Position numbers and translations under genes: made by a program. 54,678 nt of DNA from an uncultured Clostridia bacterium (lineage in GTDB: Bacteria; Bacillota; Clostridia; Oscillospirales; Butyricicoccaceae), in assembly GCA_945947915.1 (NCBI GenBank), contig CAMEZQ010000009.1:1-54678 (forward strand), read 5' to 3'. The notes below the pieces were generated by a model. It saw nothing but the letters and a program-made list of their open reading frames with translations, was not told the origin of the DNA and searched no databases. Position 1 is the first letter of the stretch; the number at the start of each line of letters is the position of its first letter. Positions 36,507 to 44,828 of the stretch are shown here, one piece after another.

Positions 36507-37394
36507 ATGAAGATCCCAAGCATCGAATCCATTCTGACAGGGGCGGAAAAGAACCATCAGACCCTGTGGCAATATATCCTGCAGAGCGAGTTTGAAGACA
36601 GCGGCATGCCGGTCGATCAGATCATCCGGCGCGTGGAGGAGACCTATACCGTCATGCGCAACGCCGTCCGCAGCGGCCTGCAGGAGCACGGACGTTCTCT
36701 GAGCGGCCTGACCGGCGGCGACGCCTTCAAGTATTACGAGCGCATCGAGACCGGCCGCACAGTGCTCAGCGATTTCAATGCCAAAGCCATCGCATACGCC
36801 ATCGCCACCAATGAACACAACGCCTCCATGGGCGTGATCGTCGCCGCGCCCACCGCCGGCGCCTCGGGCATCCTCCCGGGCGTTCTGATCGCGGCGCAGG
36901 AGGAATTCGGCTATATGGACAGCGACATCGTGCACAGTCTCATCGTCGCTTCGGGCATCGGCGCCGTGATCGCCACCCGGGCCACCGTTTCGGGCGCGGC
37001 CGGCGGCTGTCAGGCCGAATGCGGCAGTGCGGCCGCTATGGCGGCCGGCGCGCTGACCTATCTGCTGGGCGGCAACGATCAGCAGGTCATGCACGCGGCG
37101 GCGCTGGCGCTGAAGAACTGTCTGGGCCTGGCCTGTGACCCGGTAGCCGGCCTGGTCGAGATCCCGTGCATCAAGCGCAACGGCGTCTACGCCTCCATGG
37201 CCATTACAGCCTGCGATATGGCGCTGTCGGGCATCGTCAGCTTTATCCCGCCCGATGAGGTCATCGACACCATGTTCCAGATCGGCAGCATGATGCCGGC
37301 CTGTATCCGGGAAACGGCCGAAGGCGGCCTGGCGGTCACACCAACCGGCCTGGCGGCCAAAGAACGTGTTTTTGGCGTCAAAAAAGAAAAATAA
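36507..37394 (+). CDS. sdaAA: L-serine ammonia-lyase, Fe-S-dependent, alpha subunit
   Basis: Alpha subunit carrying the catalytic [4Fe-4S] cluster of L-serine dehydratase. The 295-residue protein has the GGCQAECGS and GLACDPVAGLVEIPC segments whose Cys bind the cluster, plus the APTAGASGILPG loop. Both subunits are present and full length, so the two-chain clostridial enzyme is intact. The gene ends in a strong terminator. A clear ribosome binding site is GGGGAAGG before the ATG. Confidence 0.96.
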   Translation: MKIPSIESILTGAEKNHQTLWQYILQSEFEDSGMPVDQIIRRVEETYTVMRNAVRSGLQEHGRSLSGLTGGDAFKYYERIETGRTVLSDFNAKAIAYAIATNEHNASMGVIVAAPTAGASGILPGVLIAAQEEFGYMDSDIVHSLIVASGIGAVIATRATVSGAAGGCQAECGSAAAMAAGALTYLLGGNDQQVMHAAALALKNCLGLACDPVAGLVEIPCIKRNGVYASMAITACDMALSGIVSFIPPDEVIDTMFQIGSMMPACIRETAEGGLAVTPTGLAAKERVFGVKKEK

Positions 37395-37400
37395 GGCTTG

Positions 37401-37450
37401 AAAAAGCGCCGTGACCTGCCTGAAATAGCAGATCACGGCGCTTTCTTTTG
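37401..37450 (+). terminator. Terminator after sdaAA
   Basis: AAAGCGCCGTGACCTGC (37403-37419) pairs with GCAGATCACGGCGCTTT (37428-37444) with one mismatch; TCTTTT follows. Confidence 0.93.
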
Positions 37451-37477
37451 ATACCGCTAAGGAAAGAAGTGGACAAA

Positions 37478-38254
37478 ATGGCAGGCAAAATGTTGGGCCG
37501 GGGGAATACGGCCGAGGTATTGGAGTGGGAAGAAGGAAAGGTGCTCAAGCTCTTTTATCCGCAATACAGGGAAAATGCCCTGCAGGAATACGCCAACGCC
37601 CGTTTGATACAAAAGCTGCCGCTGCCGGCGGTGGCGTGTTATGGTATGCTGGAATGGGAAGGCCGCCCGGGGATCCTTTATGAGCGCGTTGACGGCCCTT
37701 CGTTGCAGACGCAGCTGTTCCGCAGTCAGGACGCCCAAGCCTGCGCCGAGCTGCTTGCTGGCGTACACCGTCAGTTTCTCTGTCGGTCGCTGCCGGCCGG
37801 CCACAGCTATAAAGACCGTTTGCGCGGGCAGATTCTGCGGGCAGAAGGCTTGTCGTCCCAACGCCGCCGTCGGGTACTGGCGCTGTTGGACGGCCTGCCA
37901 GAAGGCGGTGCGCTTTGTCACGGCGATCTGCATTTTGACAATGTTTTGATGGATGGAGCCTTGCCCAAGGTGATCGATTTTATGACGGTGTGCCGGGGCG
38001 ACAAAAGACTGGATATCGCCCGTACCGCGTGGATGTTGGACCGGGCGGCAGTGCCTGAGGGGCTGCCGATCTTGGATGACCTGCCAAGGCTGCGGAGACA
38101 GGCTTTGAAGACCTATCTTGCCAAAATGGAGGTTCAAATGGAAACGCTCCTGGCGTCCATGACGGTCATCGCCGCCGGCCGCCTTTGGGAGCTGCGGCAT
38201 CGGCCGGCCGAATGTGCCGCCGCGCTGGCTTTTTTGGAAGAACAGGGAATATAG
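37478..38254 (+). CDS. Aminoglycoside phosphotransferase/choline kinase-fold protein
   Basis: A small-molecule kinase fold of unknown substrate. The 258-residue protein has a glycine-rich N-lobe (GRGNTAEVLEW), an ATP-binding Lys in KVLKLFYP, the catalytic loop HGDLHFDNVL and the metal-binding VIDF segment. The downstream residues (MTVCRGD) are compatible with APH-family proteins often called TIGR02172 or fructosamine-kinase-like. ATG 37478 is preceded by a purine-rich GGAAAGAAG; a TTG ten codons earlier is less likely. Resistance function should not be assumed; housekeeping kinases share this fold. Confidence 0.82.
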   Translation: MAGKMLGRGNTAEVLEWEEGKVLKLFYPQYRENALQEYANARLIQKLPLPAVACYGMLEWEGRPGILYERVDGPSLQTQLFRSQDAQACAELLAGVHRQFLCRSLPAGHSYKDRLRGQILRAEGLSSQRRRRVLALLDGLPEGGALCHGDLHFDNVLMDGALPKVIDFMTVCRGDKRLDIARTAWMLDRAAVPEGLPILDDLPRLRRQALKTYLAKMEVQMETLLASMTVIAAGRLWELRHRPAECAAALAFLEEQGI

Positions 38255-38265
38255 GCGGATTTTGT

Positions 38266-38736
38266 TCAGCTGTTCCGGCGTTCCAGATCGAGCAGGAACT
38301 GTTTGACGTCGGTGCCGTAGGCATAGCCGGTCAGCCGGCCGTCGGCGCCGATGACCCGGTGGCAGGGAATGAGGATCATTACGGGATTAAAATGATTGGC
38401 CTGCCCGACGGCGCGGGAAGCGCGGGGGCTGTCCACCTGCAGCGCGATCTCCTTATAGGTGCGGGTCTGGCCGTAGGGAATGGCGCGCAGGGCCTCCCAG
38501 ACTTTTTTGCGGAAGGGGGTACCGGCCGGGTCCAAAGGCAGGTCGAATTGACGCAGGCGGCCGTCAAAATAGGCGCTGAGTTGCCGGGCGGTTTCGGTCA
38601 GCAGCGGCGTCTGGTCCCGGCACAGGCCGGTTGGATCGCCGGGCGGACCAATGGTGAGGCCGGTCAGCGCATTGCCGGTCTGGCAGATCCACAGATCCCC
38701 TATGGGGGAGGCAAAGGTCTGATAGATGCTTGGCAT
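38266..38736 (-). CDS. ogt: Methylated-DNA--[protein]-cysteine S-methyltransferase
   Basis: Suicide enzyme that moves the methyl group of O6-methylguanine to its own Cys, reversing alkylation damage. The 156-residue protein has the active-site IPCHRVIG motif (C125 as acceptor), the preceding NHFNPVMI segment and the DNA-binding helix SRAVGQA. ATG 38736 follows CCGGAGGATATCCGT with ideal spacing; the 20-residue upstream extension is not needed. It has its own strong promoter and converges with the kinase-like gene, only 11 bases apart. Confidence 0.95.
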   Translation of the reverse strand: MPSIYQTFASPIGDLWICQTGNALTGLTIGPPGDPTGLCRDQTPLLTETARQLSAYFDGRLRQFDLPLDPAGTPFRKKVWEALRAIPYGQTRTYKEIALQVDSPRASRAVGQANHFNPVMILIPCHRVIGADGRLTGYAYGTDVKQFLLDLERRNS

Positions 38737-38767
38737 ACGGATATCCTCCGGAATAGATGTTTTTATC

Positions 38768-38796
38768 ATTCTACGCCTGTCCGTCTGTCTTGTCAA
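38768..38796 (-). promoter_or_regulatory. ogt promoter
   Basis: Minus strand TTGACA (38791-38796), 17 bases, TAGAAT (38768-38773). Confidence 0.85.
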
Positions 38797-38826
38797 AGGG
38801 GCGCGGGAAAAGGCGCGCCGCTGTTC

Positions 38827-38855
38827 TTTACAGTTTTCGCTGTATCTGATATAAT
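38827..38855 (+). promoter_or_regulatory. yihY promoter
   Basis: TTTACA (38827-38832), 17 bases, TATAAT (38850-38855); it drives the YihY gene and probably the dehydrogenase behind it. Confidence 0.85.
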
Positions 38856-38939
38856 CGTACTGTCAGGTGCATATATTCCTGCGGGGATTTTTCGCCGCAG
38901 ATTCTGCTGACCTGCCATTCTTTCAGGGGATTCACGAGC

Positions 38940-39755
38940 ATGGATAAAACCATCAAGATATGCAGCCGTTTGATGAAACGGTATTTTTTCGACGGCGTAG
39001 CCCGTGCGTCGGCACAGCTGGCCTATTATCTGTTTTTTTCTCTTTTTCCCATTATCGTTCTGGTGAATACGATCATCAGCCGCTTTGATGTGGATATTAT
39101 TTCGATCCTGCATCGCTTTGAAACGCTTCTGCCCGGACAGGTGATAGAGATCGTGATCGATTATCTCAATTATCTTTCCGGTGTGGACGCGCCGTATATT
39201 TTCTTTGTCGGTCTGGCCATGACGCTGTATGCGCTGACCCGGTGCCTCAATTCTCTGCTGACATCGGTGCGCCAGGCCTACCGGATCAAAAAGGCCGGCG
39301 TCGTCAACTATATGACGGCGGCGATCCTTTCGGCGCTCATACTGCTTTCTTTCTTTCTGCTCAGTCTGGTCATTATGGGCGGCGAAGTGGCCGTGACCCA
39401 TCTGGACGCCTATATCCACATTCCTGCCAGCGTGACGGCGCTGCTCCGGCTGCTCAAGTTCGTTCTTCTGCCCGGATATATGCTGTTTATGCTCAGCGGA
39501 TTTTATTACTTGGTGCCCAGCCGCCGGTATTCCTTCAGCAAGGCGCTGCCGGGTGCTGTGTTTGCCGTTGTCGGCATTACGATGGTCACCAGCCTTTTTT
39601 CTTATTATGTGTCACATTTTTCCAATTATTCTTTGATCTATGGCTCGCTGGCAGCCGTCATGATCCTGATGATCTGGCTGCAGCTGGTTTCCACCATGCT
39701 CATTCTGGGCGGGGAACTGAACGATGTGCTCATCGAAATGAATCGCGATTATTGA
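38940..39755 (+). CDS. yihY: YihY/BrkB family membrane protein
   Basis: Polytopic inner-membrane protein of unclear function, once misassigned as RNase BN. The 271-residue protein has about six membrane helices (for example 27-45, 70-88, 126-147, 168-186, 202-222 and 232-255) and the family pattern FFDGVARASAQLAYYLFFSLFPIIV near the start and LIYGSLAAVMILMIWL near the end. The start is ATG 38940; the Shine-Dalgarno (CAGGGG) is modest. A dehydrogenase gene follows after 31 bases. Confidence 0.93.
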   Translation: MDKTIKICSRLMKRYFFDGVARASAQLAYYLFFSLFPIIVLVNTIISRFDVDIISILHRFETLLPGQVIEIVIDYLNYLSGVDAPYIFFVGLAMTLYALTRCLNSLLTSVRQAYRIKKAGVVNYMTAAILSALILLSFFLLSLVIMGGEVAVTHLDAYIHIPASVTALLRLLKFVLLPGYMLFMLSGFYYLVPSRRYSFSKALPGAVFAVVGITMVTSLFSYYVSHFSNYSLIYGSLAAVMILMIWLQLVSTMLILGGELNDVLIEMNRDY

Positions 39756-39786
39756 TGATATTTTTATAAAAACAGGAGGAAGTATA

Positions 39787-40752
39787 ATGGCCAGAATCGG
39801 AATCCAGGCCGCATTTCTGGATGCGGAACTGAAAAAAAAGATCGAAGACACGGCCGCGGCCAACGGCTTTGAGGTTTGTTATTTTCAAAATGACGCGGAA
39901 GCGCTGAGCGGTTCGGACGGTTGCGAAGTCCTGTTCGGCAACTTCAAGCCGGCTGCCATCAAGGCGGACAATGCCCTCAAATGGCTGCATTGTTCGTTTG
40001 CCGGTGTGGATAAAGTCGTTGATGACGAGATCTATCCCAATCCGGATGTGATCGTCACCAATTCGGCGGGCGGCTACGGTGTCACCATCGCGGAACATAT
40101 GATCTGTGTTACGCTGATGATGATGCGCCGCATGCCGGAGTATATGGCGCAGACGGCCAGACACGGCTGGGGACTGGTGGGAGAGATCGATTCCATCATG
40201 CGCAGCACCATCACCATCGTCGGCATGGGGGATATCGGCACCAATTTTGCCCGCCGGGCCAAGGCGTTGGGCGCAGCCTGCATCCGCGGCGTCCGCCGGA
40301 CACAAAAGCCGGGAGATCCGGTTTATGATGAAGTCTACACCATAGACCGTCTGGATGAAGCCATCCAGGGCGCCGATGTGGTAGCGCTCTGCGTGCCGGG
40401 CACCGACGCCACCACCCATCTGATCGATGCGCACCGCCTGTCGCTGATGAAAGACGGCGCCTATCTGGTCAACGTGGGCCGCGGATGGGCCGTCGACCAG
40501 CCGGCGTTGATCGCCGCGCTGGAAGCCGGTAAGCTGCGGGGCGCGGCGCTGGATGTCGTGGTCCCCGAACCGCTGCCGGCCGACGATCCCCTTTGGAACG
40601 CGCCCAATATTCTGATCACGCCCCATGTATCCGGCAATATGACGCTGGATATCACTCGGGAAAAGGTGGTTGATATGTTCTGCGAAAATATCGCGCATTA
40701 TGCCAAGGGAGAAAAGCTGCGCAATCTGGTCGATCGAAAAGCCGGCTATTGA
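39787..40752 (+). CDS. D-isomer-specific 2-hydroxyacid dehydrogenase
   Basis: NAD(P)-dependent oxidoreductase of the D-2-hydroxyacid family; the substrate cannot be read from sequence. The 321-residue protein has the Rossmann motif GMGDIGTNFAR (about 146-156) and the catalytic Arg (NVGRGW), Glu (VVPEPL) and His (TPHVSG) triad. It lacks clear phosphoglycerate-dehydrogenase regulatory domains, so it is a stand-alone reductase. ATG follows ACAGGAGG. It ends in a terminator. Confidence 0.93.
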   Translation: MARIGIQAAFLDAELKKKIEDTAAANGFEVCYFQNDAEALSGSDGCEVLFGNFKPAAIKADNALKWLHCSFAGVDKVVDDEIYPNPDVIVTNSAGGYGVTIAEHMICVTLMMMRRMPEYMAQTARHGWGLVGEIDSIMRSTITIVGMGDIGTNFARRAKALGAACIRGVRRTQKPGDPVYDEVYTIDRLDEAIQGADVVALCVPGTDATTHLIDAHRLSLMKDGAYLVNVGRGWAVDQPALIAALEAGKLRGAALDVVVPEPLPADDPLWNAPNILITPHVSGNMTLDITREKVVDMFCENIAHYAKGEKLRNLVDRKAGY

Positions 40753-40785
40753 TATGGCGGCCGAAGCCGTAAAGAATATACAGAC

Positions 40786-40816
40786 GGGGCCTGTGCTTGC
40801 AGCACGGGCCTCTTTT
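40786..40816 (+). terminator. Terminator after the dehydrogenase
   Basis: GGCCTGTGCT (40788-40797) pairs with AGCACGGGCC (40801-40810) through one G-T pair; TCTTTT follows. Confidence 0.85.
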
Positions 40817-40843
40817 ATCCAAATTTGAGGAGGTCGAAACGAT

Positions 40844-41794
40844 TTGGAAGAAAGGCAGAAAGACGAAGCACAGTTTCTGTGCCCGTTATATGAAGAGAAT
40901 ATCGGGGAAACCGATTGCGCAGATACCGTGCGGTTGGTCAAATCGGGCCGTGTGCCCAGAAGCGGGGGCGGAGATGGCGAATGGATGACGTCCGAAGAGG
41001 TCGAGCGGCGCATGAAGCTCTGCTGCACCTGCCCGCATAACGAGAATATGCTGCTGGATCGGGCCATCCAGACGGCGGTGCAGCAGCATGCCGGCAGAAC
41101 ACAGTGGGGGACCGGTCGTCCGGCCATTCTGCTTCCGCTGGAGACCGTCCAGATCCTGCAGTCCATGCGGGCAGATGTGCGCCTGCTCATCGCCGGCGTG
41201 CTTTACACGGCCGATTTGTCGCTGTATGAGATCGAGCAGACCTTCGGCAGCGATACGGCGGCACTCGTGGCCCAGACCGAACCGGATCCCGCAAAAGACA
41301 AGATCGAAAACTGGACAGCCTGGTTTCAGACGTTGAAGGCAGCCGGTCAGCGCCGGCAGATGCTGGCACTGGCAGACGCGGTGGCCGCGCTGCGCGCGCT
41401 TTGGCGGGACCAGGAGGAACTGGGCGATGATGTCTGGACACATTTTGAGTATTCCATGGAAGATCTTTCCTGGTATTACAGCGGTTTGCTGGATGCCCTG
41501 CAGGCGTTGGAGCAGATCGAAGCCGTTCAGCCGGTTTTTTGGGAAGCTTCCAGCTTGTATAAGGATATTTTCGTCAGTTATTGGGCTGATTTTGAAAAGA
41601 ACGTGCTTTATGAAGCACCGGAGGGACTGGAGATCTTTGGCCTGACCAGATCGGAGTGCCGGTGGATGCCGCTGGAGGAGCTGCCGGAGGAGCTGCGGGA
41701 GATCACGCCCGACGCGCTGCCCCTGCGCCGCTGGGATGTGGAGGAGATCCTCGATCTTTGGATGAGCGAAAAAGACAGGGAACAGCGGCGGTAG
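40844..41794 (+). CDS. Cys-rich protein with degenerate RelA/SpoT-type HD domain
   Basis: I do not recognise a named family. The 316-residue protein starts at TTG 40844, ten bases after GAGGAGG. An N-terminal domain (1-70) has Cys at 13, 25, 60, 61 and 63, likely a metal-binding zinc-finger-like module. Residues 105-225 follow the RelA/SpoT hydrolase HD pattern: LYEIEQTFGSDTAALV, then LALADAVAALRAL with D178, and WYYSGLLDALQAL. The HDxxED metal motif expected near 118-125 is missing (VLYTADLS). It probably cannot hydrolyse (p)ppGpp as a canonical enzyme. A C-terminal part (225-316) is unassigned. Confidence 0.75.
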   Translation: MEERQKDEAQFLCPLYEENIGETDCADTVRLVKSGRVPRSGGGDGEWMTSEEVERRMKLCCTCPHNENMLLDRAIQTAVQQHAGRTQWGTGRPAILLPLETVQILQSMRADVRLLIAGVLYTADLSLYEIEQTFGSDTAALVAQTEPDPAKDKIENWTAWFQTLKAAGQRRQMLALADAVAALRALWRDQEELGDDVWTHFEYSMEDLSWYYSGLLDALQALEQIEAVQPVFWEASSLYKDIFVSYWADFEKNVLYEAPEGLEIFGLTRSECRWMPLEELPEELREITPDALPLRRWDVEEILDLWMSEKDREQRR

Positions 41795-41824
41795 ATCTGC
41801 AGGTCGGAAAATTATAAAAAACAC

Positions 41825-41855
41825 TTGACCTTCCGCCGACTGGAAGGTGTATTCT
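41825..41855 (+). promoter_or_regulatory. MerR-type promoter with CueR-like dyad operator
   Basis: TTGACC (41825-41830) and TATTCT (41850-41855) are separated by a 19-base spacer, the overlong spacing remodelled by MerR regulators. ACCTTCC (41828-41834) and GGAAGGT (41842-41848) form a perfect inverted repeat with a 7-base centre, the same dyad as known CueR boxes (ACCTTCC-N7-GGAAGGT). Confidence 0.9.
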
Positions 41856-41874
41856 TGCGCCAGAGGTGAGGGAA

Positions 41875-42522
41875 ATGCGCATCAGTGAGGTCGAAAAGCT
41901 GGTCGGCATCAGCAAAAAGAACATCCGTTTTTATGAAGAAGAGGGGCTGCTCACGCCTTCCAGAGAGGTCGGCAACGGCTATCGCACCTATTCCGATGCC
42001 GATGTGGAGATACTTCGGCGCATACGGCTGCTGCGGCGGCTGGCCGTGCCCATCGAGGAGATCCGCAAGCTTGGACGGGGCGAGCTGTCGCTGCGCGACT
42101 GCATGGAACGCCATGCCATCTATCTCAACGGACAGCAGCGCAACCTGGAGCATATGAAAACGGTCTGTGCTGGCCTGGCCGCCGAAGGTGCCACCCTTGC
42201 CTCAATCGATATAGAAGCGTGTGAAGAAAGAATGCGCGTTTTGGAGGAGGGAGGTATCCGTTTTATGCGTGCGGCCGATATGGGAACTGCCAGGAAACTG
42301 CGCCGCAGAGCGGCCATTCTCGCTGCTTCTGTCGTTTTTCTGTTTTTGGCGGCAATGGCTGCCCTCTTTGTCTGGGCGGCGCAGGAAGATCCCATACCGC
42401 TGCCCGTTCTGCTGCTGCTGGTGGGCTTTTTCACAGCCGTCATGGCGGGTGTACTGCTGGCTTTGCGGGAACGGCTGCGGGAGATCGAGAAAGGAGAAGA
42501 AGATGAAGCTTTTAAGTATTGA
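41875..42522 (+). CDS. MerR family regulator with C-terminal membrane helices
   Basis: An autoregulated transcription factor with a 215-residue chain. The N-terminal winged-helix (1-70) shows VEKLVGISKKNIRFYEEEGLL and NGYRTYSDADV, followed by a dimerisation helix (about 75-110). Unlike classic MerR proteins it ends in two hydrophobic helices (about 145-165 and 175-195), implying membrane attachment. No CueR-type Cys pair is seen in the C-terminal region, so copper sensing is not indicated despite the operator. ATG 41875 follows GAGGTG; the GTG at 41866 is less likely. It overlaps the YbjQ gene by 20 bases. Confidence 0.88.
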   Translation: MRISEVEKLVGISKKNIRFYEEEGLLTPSREVGNGYRTYSDADVEILRRIRLLRRLAVPIEEIRKLGRGELSLRDCMERHAIYLNGQQRNLEHMKTVCAGLAAEGATLASIDIEACEERMRVLEEGGIRFMRAADMGTARKLRRRAAILAASVVFLFLAAMAALFVWAAQEDPIPLPVLLLLVGFFTAVMAGVLLALRERLREIEKGEEDEAFKY

Positions 42523-42814
42523 GCATATTCCCGGCAGCGAGATCGAAGCGCTGGGGATCGTCAAAGGGACCATCGTTCTCAGCAAGAGTTTCGGCAAGGA
42601 TTTCATGGCTTTGATGAAAACACTGGTGGGCGGCGAGCTTCAGGGGTATACGGAAATGCTGAATGAGGCGCGGGCGCTGGCCACCAAGCGCATGGTGGAA
42701 GAAGCCGAAGCCATGGAGGCTGACGCCGTGATCGGTGTGCGTTACGGCAGCTCGTCCCTGATGAGCAGCGCCGCTGAGGTTATTGCTTATGGAACGGCAG
42801 TCAGGATCAAGTAG
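42503..42814 (+). CDS. ybjQ: YbjQ/UPF0145 family protein
   Basis: YbjQ-type proteins (annotated heavy-metal-binding domain) form small oligomers; function is unproved. The 103-residue protein shows the family pattern IEALGIVKGTIVLSKSFGKDF, GELQGYTEMLNEAR and ADAVIGVRYGSSSL. The ATG follows AAAGGAG, and the gene starts within the MerR gene, so the two are expressed together under the MerR operator. That link suggests YbjQ is a product of the response the regulator controls. Confidence 0.92.
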   Translation: MKLLSIEHIPGSEIEALGIVKGTIVLSKSFGKDFMALMKTLVGGELQGYTEMLNEARALATKRMVEEAEAMEADAVIGVRYGSSSLMSSAAEVIAYGTAVRIK

Positions 42815-42824
42815 ATCCGCTGAA

Positions 42825-42862
42825 AAAAGCCCTATAAAGAATAAATACTTTACAGGGCTTTT
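42825..42862. terminator. Bidirectional terminator between ybjQ and the histidine kinase gene
   Basis: AAAAGCCCTATAAAG pairs with CTTTACAGGGCTTTT apart from one mismatch; it serves both converging genes. Confidence 0.9.
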
Positions 42863-42874
42863 GCTTTGAAAACA

Positions 42875-44074
42875 TTACAGCCGCGCCTGGGCAGGCAGAT
42901 GCACTGTCATGCGCGTGCCCATGTCTTCACGGCTGAGCAGTTCGATGTGGCCGCCGTGGCGCTCGACGATCCACTGGGCGATGGAAAGCCCCAGGCCGGT
43001 CCCGCCGGTCTGACGGACGCGGGAAGGGTCGGCGCGGTAGAAGCGCTCAAACACATGGGCCTGGGCTTCGGCTGGAATGCCAACTCCCTCATCCTGCACC
43101 GAGAAGGAGATCCGGTCTGTGTCCCGGCGGATGGAGAGGGTAATGGAAGTGCCGGCTGGGGAATATTTGCAGGCGTTGTCGCAAAGGATGCGCAGGACCT
43201 GCTTGAGCATGGCGTCATCGCCGCGGATACACATGGGCTCTTCGGGCAGGCGGAGCCGCCACTGGTGGCCGCTGTCGATCATCTCGTATTCATGCAGAGT
43301 CTCGGAAAGCATATCGGAAAGGGAAAAATCCCGGAGCGTGAGCGGGTTGCGGCCGCTGTCGCTGCGAGCCAGAAAGAGCAGCTGTTCCACCAGATGCTGC
43401 ATGTGCTCGGATTCGCTTTTGATAGCGGCGATGGATTCGTCCAGCACTTTGGGGTCGGATTTTCCCCATCGGTCAAGCATGCCCACATAGCCCTGGATGA
43501 CGGCGATGGGCGTGCGCAGTTCGTGCGAAGCGTCGGAAACGAACTGGGTCTGCCGCCGGTAGGTCTGCCGCATCCGGTCGAGCAGGCTGTTGACGGCCGC
43601 TTCCAGTCCCAGCAGTTCGCTGTTGCCGGTGTGGACTGTCTGGCCGGCGGCCAGGGGATCGATGCGGCTGACAGCGCTTTCCAGCTGATGAAAGACCTCG
43701 TCGTCCAGCTTTTCCCGGCTGAGGGCCTGAGTAGTTTCGGTCAGCCGGGTCAGCGGCTGCATGATGCGGTGGAGCCGCGCGCTGCCGAAGAGCAGAAAAT
43801 AGATCCAGTAGATGAGCTGTGCCATCAGCAAGGGCCGTATTCTGGTCAGTACGATGAAGGCTTCTGTCAGAGGGAAATTGGCCGGCAGAGTTTCCGACAG
43901 ATCAGCGGAGAGCAGGGCGCCGGAAAGGGCCGGGAATTCCGCGGAAAAAAGTATCCAGAACAAAAAGAGATCGCAGAACAGAAAGAGCAGAAAGATCTGA
44001 AAGAGCTGACCGCCGTGGATGCGCCAGATAATAGAGCGCGTATGGCTGCGGGGCGGCTTTTTTTCTGTTTTCAT
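42875..44074 (-). CDS. Two-component sensor histidine kinase
   Basis: Membrane sensor kinase (399 residues) partnered with the OmpR-type regulator directly upstream. It has two membrane helices (about 23-44 and 82-98), a short extracytoplasmic loop (about 40 residues), a HAMP-like linker, the dimerisation H-box SDASHELRTPIAVIQG, and the catalytic N-box DNACKYSP, G1 DEGVGIP, F-box FERFYR and G2 GGTGLGLSIA. ATG 44074 overlaps the regulator stop (ATGA) and has AAGGAAG upstream, better placed than ATG 44080. The signal is unknown. Confidence 0.94.
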   Translation of the reverse strand: MKTEKKPPRSHTRSIIWRIHGGQLFQIFLLFLFCDLFLFWILFSAEFPALSGALLSADLSETLPANFPLTEAFIVLTRIRPLLMAQLIYWIYFLLFGSARLHRIMQPLTRLTETTQALSREKLDDEVFHQLESAVSRIDPLAAGQTVHTGNSELLGLEAAVNSLLDRMRQTYRRQTQFVSDASHELRTPIAVIQGYVGMLDRWGKSDPKVLDESIAAIKSESEHMQHLVEQLLFLARSDSGRNPLTLRDFSLSDMLSETLHEYEMIDSGHQWRLRLPEEPMCIRGDDAMLKQVLRILCDNACKYSPAGTSITLSIRRDTDRISFSVQDEGVGIPAEAQAHVFERFYRADPSRVRQTGGTGLGLSIAQWIVERHGGHIELLSREDMGTRMTVHLPAQARL

Positions 44075-44754
44075 ACGCATTCTTCCTTGATGACATAGCC
44101 GACGCTGCGCACGGTATGGATCAGCTTGACACCGAAAACGTCGTCGATCTTGCTGCGCAGAAAACGGATATAAACATCCACCACATTGGTTTCTCCCATG
44201 TAATCGTAGCCCCAGACCTTTTCCATCAGCGTTTCGCGGGAAAGGACGATGGTCTTATTGAGCATCAGGGTCTCCAACAGGAGAAACTCCCGCCCGGTCA
44301 GGCGGATCTCGGTGCCGTCATACTGCACAATATGCCTGGCGCGGTCGAGGGTCAGCCGGCCGCAGATCAGCAGTTGGCTCTGGGCCTCCCGGGAACCGGC
44401 GTCCCGGAGGGCGGCGCGGATACGGGCCAGCAATTCTTCAATGGCAAACGGCTTGGTGATATAGTCCCGGGCGCCCAGATCCAGGCCGCTGACCTTGTCC
44501 ATCACAGCGTCGCGGGCGGTCACCAGCAGGACCGGCAGTTCAGAGCTTTTGCGCAGGCGGCGCAGCACCTCCAGGCCGCTGAGCTCCGGCAGCATGATGT
44601 CCAGCAGGCAGAGGTCGTATTTGCCGCTGAGCGCCATTTCCAGCCCCGTGCGCCCGTCCGAGGCCTTACCCACCGAATAACCCTCGTGGGTCAGCTCCAG
44701 TTCAACGAAACGTGCCAGCTTTTCCTCGTCTTCCACGATCAGAATATTGGCCAT
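44071..44754 (-). CDS. OmpR/PhoB-type response regulator
   Basis: A 227-residue DNA-binding regulator. The receiver domain (1-120) has the acidic pocket EDEE, the phosphorylated Asp in LLDIMLPE (about D52), T in TAR and K in TKPFA; the C-terminal winged helix (about 130-225) has the LTGREFLLLETL and VVDVYIRFLRSKID pattern. It precedes and overlaps its kinase. The start follows CGGAGG. Target genes are unknown; the upstream DUF4342 gene is an obvious candidate partner. Confidence 0.96.
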   Translation of the reverse strand: MANILIVEDEEKLARFVELELTHEGYSVGKASDGRTGLEMALSGKYDLCLLDIMLPELSGLEVLRRLRKSSELPVLLVTARDAVMDKVSGLDLGARDYITKPFAIEELLARIRAALRDAGSREAQSQLLICGRLTLDRARHIVQYDGTEIRLTGREFLLLETLMLNKTIVLSRETLMEKVWGYDYMGETNVVDVYIRFLRSKIDDVFGVKLIHTVRSVGYVIKEECV

Positions 44755-44779
44755 AAGTTCCTCCGTTCTTTCATAAAAA

Positions 44780-44811
44780 CGGGCAAAAGCCCTCTGCCGT
44801 CAGCAGGGGGC
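44780..44811 (-). terminator. Terminator or attenuator between the DUF4342 gene and the response regulator
   Basis: Minus strand GCCCCCTGC and GCAGAGGGC form a stem followed by TTTT. It lies only 25 bases before the response regulator gene, with no separate promoter obvious in between, so it may act as a leaky terminator. Confidence 0.65.
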
Positions 44812-44828
44812 GATCGTCCGGATATCTG

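Noticed and set aside
37478-38254. Antibiotic-resistance phosphotransferase
   Set aside because: The kinase fold is shared with many housekeeping enzymes and no mobile element or resistance-specific motif is present.
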